Shown here: positions 33,589 to 40,757 of the stretch, piece after piece | Layout: each line of letters begins with the position of its first letter | How positions within the stretch are numbered: the stretch's first letter is position 1 | Source: Bacteroidota bacterium | GTDB lineage: Bacteria; Bacteroidota; Bacteroidia; Bacteroidales; CG2-30-32-10 | Length of the DNA: 40,757 nucleotides | NCBI GenBank assembly: GCA_013377115.1 | Contig: JACAAW010000013.1 | Location: forward strand, 1-40,757 | Direction: 5' to 3' | Position numbers and translations under genes: made by a program | The notes under the pieces: model-generated | What the model was told of the DNA's origin: nothing | Database searches by the model: none | The model's input: the letters and a program-made list of their open reading frames with translations, nothing else

Positions 33589-35499
33589 ATGAAGAATTTC
33601 ATTTTGCCAATTTTGCTTTTTCTAGCAGTATCATTGCAAGCTAAGGACATTGATTTAAAAACAACTATTACAGAGGTAACGGTTTTCCAAAGTGGTGCTC
33701 AAGTGAAGCGAATTGGAACCACTATTATTCCTGCTGGTGAATATAACATCGTTATTCGCGATGCAACGTCGCAATTAAAAAAAGAAAGCATTCAAGTTAA
33801 AGGTGACGGGAATTTCACAATACTTTCGGTAAACCACCAAATCAATTTGGGAAATCAAAACCAGGACAAAGCTAAATGGCTTGAACTTGAAGCAAAAGAA
33901 AAGGATCTAAAACGTAAAATGGAAGATATTTCCATTAAAATTGAAGTTCTTAGAACTGAAGAAGCAGTCATAAATAACCTTCAAAATATTAGTACAACAA
34001 CTGAAGGAGTCACTGTTGAGCAAGTTTCAAAAGCTCAGGATTTATTAAAAGTAAAACTCACTCTTATTAAGAACGAAAAACTGATTGCAAGCCGACAAAT
34101 GAAAGAGTTTTATGATGCACATCAAAGTGTGACCCAACAATTAAGCGCTTTAAAAACTCCAAAACAAAACATTAACTATGAAATTGTCATTAAAGTTAAA
34201 GCCAAAGCAGAGACCAATGCAAATTTCATTGTAACTTATATTGTTCCGAATGCAAATTGGTTTCCAACTTATGATTTGCGCGTAAAAACAATTGCAGAAC
34301 CAATGGTGATTGACTACAAAGCAAACGTTTCTCAGCAATCTGGAGAGGATTGGAACAATGTTAAATTGAAACTTTCAACTGGAGATCCTTCCCTTTCATC
34401 TGAAAAACCAAAAGTTGAAACTTGGTTGTTGTATTTAAATCAACCTTATATTCAACCTCAGAAAAAATCAAATTTTTACCGTTATACGGATGTTAAATTC
34501 ACCAAACTAAAAGGAACCATTTTAGATAAATCAACTGGCGAGCCACTACCCTTTTGCTCCATAATGGTTGAAGGAACAAATATTGGAACCAGCTCGGACC
34601 TTGATGGTAATTTCAATTTGGTATTACCCGAAAATGCAAGAAACATTAAAGTGGCTTATATTGGTTACGAGCAGCAAATTCTTCCTATTAAAAATGAAGA
34701 AATGAAAATCTATCTTGAATCATCTCAAGTTAGCCTAAATGAAGTTGTCATTGCAAATTATTCTTCTGGTCAGGAATATGAGAAAGATGAATGGAAAGAA
34801 GATAAGAGAAAAACGAGTATTAGTTCAAGTTATACTGAAAATAAAAATCAAAAAACGGCTACTAATAATACCGTTACTCAAACATTAAACATTGTGAATA
34901 CGGAATTTAATATCGAAGAAAAATACTCAATTATCTCCAATCCCAAAAGTATAACTGTTGCGATTCAAACATTTCAAACAAAAGCCAATTATCAATATTA
35001 TTGTGCGCCACGTTTAGATAAAGATGTTTTCCTTACAGCTCAAATTGTTGATTGGGAAAAGTATAACTTAATTGAAGGACAGGGAAATATATTTTTCGAA
35101 GGGACCTTTGTTGGAAATACCTTACTCGATACAAGATATATTACAGATACGCTTGAAATTTCATTAGGAAGAGATAAAAGCGTTAAAGTGGATCGCAAAA
35201 AGTCTAAGGAGTTTAACAAACATACTTTTTTTGGTGGAGAAAATATTGCATATCGTGAATGGGATATTGCTGTAAAAAATGGAAAGCAACAAAACGTTGA
35301 TATTATTATCGAGGACCAATTTCCAATTGCTGCTGACAGCAAAATAGTTGTAAAACAAGAAGAAAAAAGTGGAGGAAAGCTTGATGAAAAAACTGGAATT
35401 GTATCTTGGCAATACCTACTTGAACCAAATGGTATTAAAACAATGCAGTTAAAATATTCTGCTAAATTTCCAAAAGGAAGTTTTATTGGTTTAGATTAA
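33589..35499 (+). CDS. DUF4139 (MuiA-like) exported protein with inserted carboxypeptidase-regulatory-like domain, copy 1
   Basis: The product has 636 residues from the ATG at 33589; the track begins at a TTG 16 codons earlier, before the signal peptide (MKNFILPILLFLAVSLQAK), which is unlikely. An N-terminal DUF4140 strand region (TEVTVFQSGAQVKRIG) leads into a coiled coil (about 90-190) and the start of DUF4139 (NWFPTYDLRV). A carboxypeptidase-regulatory-like domain (about 305-385, LKGTILDKSTGEPLPFCSIM) is inserted, then a variable linker, and DUF4139 resumes to the end (DQFPIAADSKIVV ... KYSAKFPKGSFIGLD). The family was named for a mucoidy-inhibitor homologue; its biochemical role is unknown. 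A paralogue follows 41 bp downstream. Confidence 0.87.
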   Translation: MKNFILPILLFLAVSLQAKDIDLKTTITEVTVFQSGAQVKRIGTTIIPAGEYNIVIRDATSQLKKESIQVKGDGNFTILSVNHQINLGNQNQDKAKWLELEAKEKDLKRKMEDISIKIEVLRTEEAVINNLQNISTTTEGVTVEQVSKAQDLLKVKLTLIKNEKLIASRQMKEFYDAHQSVTQQLSALKTPKQNINYEIVIKVKAKAETNANFIVTYIVPNANWFPTYDLRVKTIAEPMVIDYKANVSQQSGEDWNNVKLKLSTGDPSLSSEKPKVETWLLYLNQPYIQPQKKSNFYRYTDVKFTKLKGTILDKSTGEPLPFCSIMVEGTNIGTSSDLDGNFNLVLPENARNIKVAYIGYEQQILPIKNEEMKIYLESSQVSLNEVVIANYSSGQEYEKDEWKEDKRKTSISSSYTENKNQKTATNNTVTQTLNIVNTEFNIEEKYSIISNPKSITVAIQTFQTKANYQYYCAPRLDKDVFLTAQIVDWEKYNLIEGQGNIFFEGTFVGNTLLDTRYITDTLEISLGRDKSVKVDRKKSKEFNKHTFFGGENIAYREWDIAVKNGKQQNVDIIIEDQFPIAADSKIVVKQEEKSGGKLDEKTGIVSWQYLLEPNGIKTMQLKYSAKFPKGSFIGLD

Positions 35500-35540
35500 A
35501 AAAATAATTTCAAAATTGTAAAGCATTAAATAATAAAGAT

Positions 35541-37577
35541 ATGAGAGCAATTCTTCTAATTCTATTTTTTATTTCAATTCAAGTAAGCGCAAAAGATATT
35601 GATTTAAAAACAACAATAACCGATGTCACTGTATTTCAAAGTGGCGCTCAAGTGAAGCGAATCGGTTCTACTAAAATTCCAGCTGGTGAATCACAAATAA
35701 TTATTTCTGATGCCACTTCACTATTAAAAAAAGAAAGCATTCAGGTTAAAGGTGAAGGCGATTTTACAATTCTTTCAGTTAATTTTCAAGCAAAATTAGA
35801 AGATGTTGAAAATGAAAAAGGAAAGTGGGCAGACTTGGAACTTAAACAAAAGAGTTTAATGCAGCAAATGGAGGATTTGAGTGTAAAAATTCAAACTTTA
35901 AATTCTCAAGAAGCTGCAATTATGAATCTTAAAGACATTTCCACAACTACAAAAGGTGTAACTGTTGAACAAATTGGAAAAGCTCAAGAATTGGTTAGAC
36001 TAAAATTAACTGAAATAAAGACCGAAAAGTTGAAATTTTCGAGACAAATTTTAGACCTTTTTGAAGATCATAAAACGATAACCCAGCATTTGGTAGCATT
36101 AAAAACTCCGAAACAAAAAATTCATTACGAAATAGTTGTAAAAGTGTCAGCATTAACAGCTGTTTTAGCTGACTTTATAATTAGCTATATTGTTCCAAAT
36201 GCACAATGGTTTCCAACTTATGACTTACGTGTAAACAGCGTAACCGAGCCAATGCTAATTGAATATAAAGCAAATGTATCCCAGGAGAGCGGCGAAGATT
36301 GGACCAATGTTAGTTTAAAATTATCAACTGGAGACCCTTCGCAATCTCCCCAAAAACCCAAAATTGATCCTTGGTGGTTGTATTTAAATCAAGGGTATGT
36401 TCAACCTCAAAAACAAAACAATTTCTATAAATATACTGATATTAGATTTACAAAAGTAAATGGAACTATTATAAATGCTGAATCAGGTGAGCCAATCCCT
36501 TGGTGTAATATTATTGTATCTGGAACAAATATAGGAACAACTGCTGATGCAGAAGGAAGTTTCTCTTTGGTTTTGCCAGAAAATGCCAAGCAACTTTATT
36601 TCTATTCTATTGGTTTTATCGCGCAAACCATTGCTATTTCTGAGAAGAATCCAACCATTAAACTCCAAAAACAAGAAATGCCTTTAAATGAAACTGTAAA
36701 AACAGATTATGAAAGAGCATTGATGAATGTTCAATCACCTGTTTTTAGTACTGATTATGAAGGAGTACTTTCAAATCTCGAAGTTCCAGTGATATCAAAC
36801 TACGATCTTATGGTAATGGATGCAAATGGTGCAAGTGTGGGATACGCAACTGGTGCAGGACCAGGAACTTATTCATACAATATATCTGATAATAAATCAG
36901 TTAATTATTTAAGTAGTGAAATTAAACAAATCGATGCCAAAAAAATTGTGGCAACTAAAACACTAAATATTGTAAGTACTGAATTCTCAATTGATGAGAA
37001 ATACACCATCCCTTCCGATCCAAAGAAAATTACGGTTTCAATACAAAGCATCAAAACTGACGCAAAATATCAATATTATTGTGCCCCAAGATTTGATAAA
37101 GATGTATTTATTACTGCTCAATTAACAAATTGGGAGCAATATAATCTTTTGGAAGGGCAAGCAAATGTTTTTTTTGAAGAAACATTCACGGGGAGTACTT
37201 TTTTTGATACCCGTTTCCTAGTCGACACTTTAGAAATTTCTTTGGGAAGGGATAAAGGAATAAAAGTAGAGCGCAAAAAATCAAAAGAATTTAATAAAAG
37301 TCAGGTTGTTGGAAACGACAATATTGCTTATCGCGATTGGGATATTTCAGTTTATAATTCAAAACCACAGCCAATTGATATTATTGTTGAGGACCAATTT
37401 CCGGTTTCAGTAGATAGTAAAGTCGTTGTATCTCAAGAAGAAAAAAGCAATGGTGTATTAAACGAAACTACAGGAATAGTAAGCTGGCCATTTAAACTCA
37501 ATCCTTCAGAAACAAAGAAACTTCAGCTAAAATATAAAGTAAAATATCCAAAAGGAAATTATATTGGATTAGATTAA
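35541..37577 (+). CDS. DUF4139 (MuiA-like) exported protein, copy 2 of a tandem pair
   Basis: The 678-residue product is a close paralogue of the preceding protein, with the same order of parts. These are a signal peptide (MRAILLILFFISIQVSAK), DUF4140 (DVTVFQSGAQVKRIGSTK), a coiled coil, split DUF4139 and an inserted carboxypeptidase-regulatory-like domain (about 303-380, VNGTIINAESGEPIPWCNII). The largest difference is the linker after that domain, which is longer here and contains a Gly-rich stretch (GASVGYATGAGPGTYSYNIS) absent from copy 1. Both end '...KYPKGNYIGLD'-like. The pair clearly arose by tandem duplication and is probably cotranscribed. Function unknown; a periplasmic or surface beta-structured protein is likely. 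Confidence 0.87.
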   Translation: MRAILLILFFISIQVSAKDIDLKTTITDVTVFQSGAQVKRIGSTKIPAGESQIIISDATSLLKKESIQVKGEGDFTILSVNFQAKLEDVENEKGKWADLELKQKSLMQQMEDLSVKIQTLNSQEAAIMNLKDISTTTKGVTVEQIGKAQELVRLKLTEIKTEKLKFSRQILDLFEDHKTITQHLVALKTPKQKIHYEIVVKVSALTAVLADFIISYIVPNAQWFPTYDLRVNSVTEPMLIEYKANVSQESGEDWTNVSLKLSTGDPSQSPQKPKIDPWWLYLNQGYVQPQKQNNFYKYTDIRFTKVNGTIINAESGEPIPWCNIIVSGTNIGTTADAEGSFSLVLPENAKQLYFYSIGFIAQTIAISEKNPTIKLQKQEMPLNETVKTDYERALMNVQSPVFSTDYEGVLSNLEVPVISNYDLMVMDANGASVGYATGAGPGTYSYNISDNKSVNYLSSEIKQIDAKKIVATKTLNIVSTEFSIDEKYTIPSDPKKITVSIQSIKTDAKYQYYCAPRFDKDVFITAQLTNWEQYNLLEGQANVFFEETFTGSTFFDTRFLVDTLEISLGRDKGIKVERKKSKEFNKSQVVGNDNIAYRDWDISVYNSKPQPIDIIVEDQFPVSVDSKVVVSQEEKSNGVLNETTGIVSWPFKLNPSETKKLQLKYKVKYPKGNYIGLD

Positions 37578-37594
37578 ATCGCAAGTAATAAACG

Positions 37595-37620
37595 AAAAAT
37601 GATTTGTGTCATTTTTTTTT
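37595..37620 (+). terminator. Terminator after the DUF4139 pair
   Basis: An AT-rich 8-bp stem (AAAAATGA / TCATTTTT) with loop TTTGTG is followed by more T residues. It overlaps the GTG start used by the track for the kinase (37606), which argues for the later ATG at 37696. Confidence 0.65.
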
Positions 37621-37695
37621 ATAAATTTGGCTTTATTTTTTTGTCAGAATACTAAGGAGTATTTTGATTTTTACTTAAATCAAAATACCCTTGGC

Positions 37696-40600
37696 ATGAG
37701 GCATCTTCCAAATATTTTAATTGTTGATGATTCAGATATTTATTTAGTATTTCTTGAAAATATCCTCAATAAAACAAAAGCCAACCTGATAAAAGCGCTT
37801 TCAGGTATGGAAGCAATTGAAAAAATCAAAGGGATTGAGCTTGCCTTGGCAATCATCGACGTTCAAATGCCAGAAATGAATGGTTATGAGCTAGCCATTA
37901 GAATTAATAAAAATAGAACGAAAAGTAAAGTCCCAATAATTTTCCTTACAGCAAGCAAAGTTGATGAAATACAAATTTTCGAGGGTTACGGTTCTGGTGC
38001 AGTTGATTACCTTATAAAACCTATTAACTATCGCATTTTACTTTTCAAAACTAATGTTTTCCTTGACCTTTTTAATCAAAAACAAACCATATTAAAGAAT
38101 ACAGTCAAACTAAAAAAGTATGCAGATGAATTAAAAAAGGTAAACCAATCGTTAAAAAATAGTGAAGAAAAATACCGAAGTTATATTGACAATGCTCCTG
38201 ATGGAGTGTTTATTACTGATGAAACTGGAAGATATTTAGAAATAAATAGCTCTGCATCCAGAATAACAGGATATTCAGAAAACGAGCTTTTAAAAATGTC
38301 TATCACAGATTTTTTGCCAAAAGAATCTCAAGAAATTGGCCTTTCTCATTTTAAAAGGCTTATTGAAACTGGACATTCAAAATCCGAATTTTTATTTAAA
38401 CATAAAAATGGAACAAAAAGGTGGTGGATGGTTGATGCTGTCAAAATTAATCCATCACGATTCCTTGGATTTGCAAAAGATATTACCAATCGAAAACTAT
38501 CAGAAGATTTAGTTTTTCAGACTAGAGAAAATTATGAAACTTTTTTCAATTCAATTGATGATTTTCTCTTTGTTTTGGATACCAATCAAAATATTATTCA
38601 TGTCAACAATACTGTTTACAGAAGACTTGGTTACTCTGAAAAAGAAATTATTGGTTCTTCTTTTCTCGTGCTTTATCAACCAGAAAACCATGCTGAAGCA
38701 AACCGAACTCTGACAGAAATGCTTTTAGATGAAACTCGGTATAGTTTGATTCCTATTGTAAATGAATCTAAAATAAAAATTCCAGTTGAAACAAAAATTT
38801 CAAAAGGATTTTGGAATGGAAAACCTGCTATTTTCTGCGTAAGTAAAGACATTTCTCAGATTCAATTATCTGAAGATAAATTCTCGAAAGTATTTTTTCT
38901 CAATCCTTCTGCATGTGGATTAACCGATTTAGCAACAGGAAAATATCTTGAAGTTAATGATGCATTCTATTCCTTACTTGGATTTGAAAAAAATGAAGTT
39001 ATCGGAAGAACCCCTTTAGAATTAGGCATTTTGGACGATGAAAGTTTAAAAGAATTAATGCATAGATATGAAACAGGTGGTAAAAAATCCAACGAAGCCC
39101 AATTAAAAGCTAAAAATGGAGAATTAAAAGACGTCATTTTATCTGCCGAAGAAATTAATCTTCAAGAAAAAACCTATCTTTTCACTGTGGTTCATGATAT
39201 TACTGAACGAAAGAAAATTGAGCTAGTACTTGAAAAAAGCGAAGCTAGTATGGCTGAGGCTCAAAGAATTGCAAAAATGGGCAGCTGGGAATGGGACATG
39301 AAATCAAATACTGTTAAGTGGTCTAAAGAAATGTTCACAATTTTTAATACTAGTTTTGAAAATTATGACACAAATCCGGATTCAATAATAAAAAAAATCC
39401 ATCCTGATGATGTTCAAGCATTCATGAATAATATGAAAAACAATCAGCAGAATGGCATTTCAGAACCACTTGAATACCGAATAATTCATAATGATGGATC
39501 TATTCATTATATTTTTGCTGAGGGCGTAATGGAGACAGATGAAAAAGGAGATCCCATTAAAAATGTTGGCACAGCGCAGGATATTACTATTAGAAAAGCT
39601 TTTGAACAAACTCTGAAAATAAAAGACGAAAAATATAAAACAATGCTAAATGCCTCACCTGATGGAATATTCCTAATTGATTTAAAAGGAATAATTATCG
39701 ATGCATCAGGTATTGGTTATGAATTATTGGGATTCAATAAAAAGGACGATTTAGCTGGGAAACGCTTTATACAATTTATTCCTGCAAATGAAAGAAAATC
39801 TGCTCGCGAATTATTAGACAAAACTCTGAATGAAGGCATTGCTCAATGTTTTGAAATGAGTATTAAAAAGAAAAATCAATCTTTATTTTTAAGTGAAATC
39901 AGTTCAACACTGATACAAGGTGATGATGGAAAACCATTTTCATTTATGATTATTATTCGCGATATCTCCCATAGAAAAAAAATGGAAACCAATCAAATTC
40001 ATGCCGATCGTATGGCAAATCTTGGCGAAATGGCTTCGGGTATGGCTCATGAAATTAACCAACCATTAAATATTATTTCGATGGTAATGGATAAAATTTT
40101 ATTTGAAACTGGAAAAACAGAAATTATTGATATTGATTTTCTAAAAAACAAATCTGACAAAATTTTTGAAAACATTACGCGAATCAGGAATATTATTGAC
40201 CATGTTAGAGCTTTTTCGAGAAATCAGGATAATTATATCTTAACAGGATTCAATGTAAATTTAAGTATTGAAAACGCCACTTCCATGATTTGGGAGCAAT
40301 TTAAACATCTTGGAATTAATCTAAATTTATCACTTGGCGACGGCATCCCTCAAATTATTGGAAATACTTTTAAGTTTGAACAAGTAATTATTAATTTACT
40401 AATCAATGCTAAGGATGCTTTAATTGAAAAGAAAAACAAAGAAATGGGTTTCGATTCAATGAAAATAGAAATTAAATCCTATGAAGAAAACAAGTTTCTA
40501 GTTGTGCAGATTTGGGATAATGGTTCAGGTATCAGTAAAGATAGCATTCACAATATCATGCTGCCATTTTACACTACAAAGGAAGAAGGCAAAGGAACAG

Positions 40601-40722
40601 GTTTGGGATTGTCAATTTGCTATCAGATAATAAAAGAAATGAATGGTACTATTGATATTAAAAGCGATTTATTAAATGGGACAAGAATTAAGCTAATAAT
40701 GGATACTCAAAGAAAGAACTAA
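37696..40722 (+). CDS. Soluble hybrid histidine kinase: receiver, five PAS domains, kinase core
   Basis: The product has 1008 residues from the ATG at 37696 (MRHLPNILIVDDSD). An N-terminal receiver domain (about 6-125) has D55 in AIIDVQMPEMNG and a Lys in YLIKPINY. A coiled coil is followed by five PAS repeats, recognisable by their starts 'SEEKYRSYIDNAPDGVF', 'TRENYETFFNSIDDFLF', 'EDKFSKVFFLNPSACGL', 'AQRIAKMGSWEWDMKS' and 'KDEKYKTMLNASPDGIF'. The HisKA phospho-histidine is in MASGMAHEINQPLN, and the ATPase domain has NLLINAKDAL, DNGSGIS and GKGTGLGLSIC. No membrane segment or signal peptide is visible, so it senses cytoplasmic signals and probably receives phosphate from another kinase. Its output partner is not in the window. 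The track start lies inside the preceding terminator and is rejected. Confidence 0.92.
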   Translation: MRHLPNILIVDDSDIYLVFLENILNKTKANLIKALSGMEAIEKIKGIELALAIIDVQMPEMNGYELAIRINKNRTKSKVPIIFLTASKVDEIQIFEGYGSGAVDYLIKPINYRILLFKTNVFLDLFNQKQTILKNTVKLKKYADELKKVNQSLKNSEEKYRSYIDNAPDGVFITDETGRYLEINSSASRITGYSENELLKMSITDFLPKESQEIGLSHFKRLIETGHSKSEFLFKHKNGTKRWWMVDAVKINPSRFLGFAKDITNRKLSEDLVFQTRENYETFFNSIDDFLFVLDTNQNIIHVNNTVYRRLGYSEKEIIGSSFLVLYQPENHAEANRTLTEMLLDETRYSLIPIVNESKIKIPVETKISKGFWNGKPAIFCVSKDISQIQLSEDKFSKVFFLNPSACGLTDLATGKYLEVNDAFYSLLGFEKNEVIGRTPLELGILDDESLKELMHRYETGGKKSNEAQLKAKNGELKDVILSAEEINLQEKTYLFTVVHDITERKKIELVLEKSEASMAEAQRIAKMGSWEWDMKSNTVKWSKEMFTIFNTSFENYDTNPDSIIKKIHPDDVQAFMNNMKNNQQNGISEPLEYRIIHNDGSIHYIFAEGVMETDEKGDPIKNVGTAQDITIRKAFEQTLKIKDEKYKTMLNASPDGIFLIDLKGIIIDASGIGYELLGFNKKDDLAGKRFIQFIPANERKSARELLDKTLNEGIAQCFEMSIKKKNQSLFLSEISSTLIQGDDGKPFSFMIIIRDISHRKKMETNQIHADRMANLGEMASGMAHEINQPLNIISMVMDKILFETGKTEIIDIDFLKNKSDKIFENITRIRNIIDHVRAFSRNQDNYILTGFNVNLSIENATSMIWEQFKHLGINLNLSLGDGIPQIIGNTFKFEQVIINLLINAKDALIEKKNKEMGFDSMKIEIKSYEENKFLVVQIWDNGSGISKDSIHNIMLPFYTTKEEGKGTGLGLSICYQIIKEMNGTIDIKSDLLNGTRIKLIMDTQRKN

Positions 40723-40727
40723 AATGA

Positions 40728-40748
40728 CTATGGATTAGAAATCCATAG
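40728..40748. terminator. Hairpin after the kinase gene, probable terminator
   Basis: A perfect 9-bp stem (CTATGGATT / AATCCATAG) with loop AGA lies 5 bp after the stop. The tail (GTTTAAAAT) is only weakly T-rich and the window ends there, so termination is likely but not certain. Confidence 0.5.
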
Positions 40749-40757
40749 GTTTAAAAT

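Noticed and set aside
34510-34750. SusC/TonB-dependent receptor, suggested by the carboxypeptidase-regulatory-like domain
   Set aside because: There is no plug or TonB-dependent barrel after it; the surrounding sequence is DUF4139.
33589-37577. Long direct repeats as a sign of a mobile element
   Set aside because: The similarity follows the two DUF4139 coding sequences domain by domain and no transposase or terminal repeats are present; it is a gene duplication.
1-40757. CRISPR array, tRNA, rRNA, prophage or insertion sequence
   Set aside because: No regularly spaced repeats, cloverleaf, rRNA-like stretch, transposase or phage structural gene was seen on either strand.

Overview
The window looks like a chromosomal segment of a free-living, probably uncultured member of the Bacteroidota. 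The evidence is low GC, several TTG-N19-21-TAnnTTTG promoters, two proteins with a type IX secretion (T9SS) C-terminal sorting domain, carboxypeptidase-regulatory-like domains, LytTR and ECF sigma/anti-sigma regulators, DUF5916 and DUF4139 proteins, and many secreted zinc and serine peptidases. I see no tRNA, rRNA, CRISPR array, insertion sequence or phage genes. It reads as core and lifestyle chromosome, not an island.

Layout. 1-1272 (minus): a small outer-membrane-like protein followed by a truncated 37-kDa nucleoid-associated protein gene that the ORF track misses. 1387-5108 (plus): secreted M20 and M13 metallopeptidases, ended by a strong terminator. 5154-7035 (minus): an ECF sigma factor overlapping a zinc-finger/TPR anti-sigma factor. 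7250-8188: patatin-like phospholipase. 8198-10297 (minus): a one-component TPR-membrane-LytTR regulator. 10483-13370: M1 aminopeptidase and a second T9SS cargo protein. 13367-16492: an unknown cytoplasmic protein, a DUF6580 membrane protein, rubrerythrin, two small exported proteins and an SMR efflux pump. 16494-18419 (minus): B12-binding radical SAM enzyme. 18759-20006: RhlE-type DEAD-box helicase.

20084-28663 is the most coherent block. It holds a MacAB-like export system (ABC ATPase, FtsX-type permease, HlyD-type adaptor), an NtrC-family response regulator with an NtrY-like kinase, and two small exported proteins. The sequence supports an explicit circuit. A sigma54-type -24/-12 promoter lies in front of the ATPase and another, in the opposite direction, in front of the adaptor. 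Each has a 17-bp TGT-N11-ACA dyad centred exactly 85 bp upstream of its -12 G. The regulator and kinase instead have a housekeeping promoter whose -33 element lies inside one dyad, which predicts negative autoregulation.

28803-40722 (plus): a DUF5916 outer-membrane protein, a secreted prolyl oligopeptidase, a tandem pair of DUF4139 proteins with an inserted carboxypeptidase-regulatory-like domain, and a soluble receiver/multi-PAS histidine kinase. Promoters or terminators found here correct several track starts (1302 to 1272, 14138 to 14192, 24448 to 24346, 37606 to 37696). All functional names come from reading motifs by eye; no database search was run.
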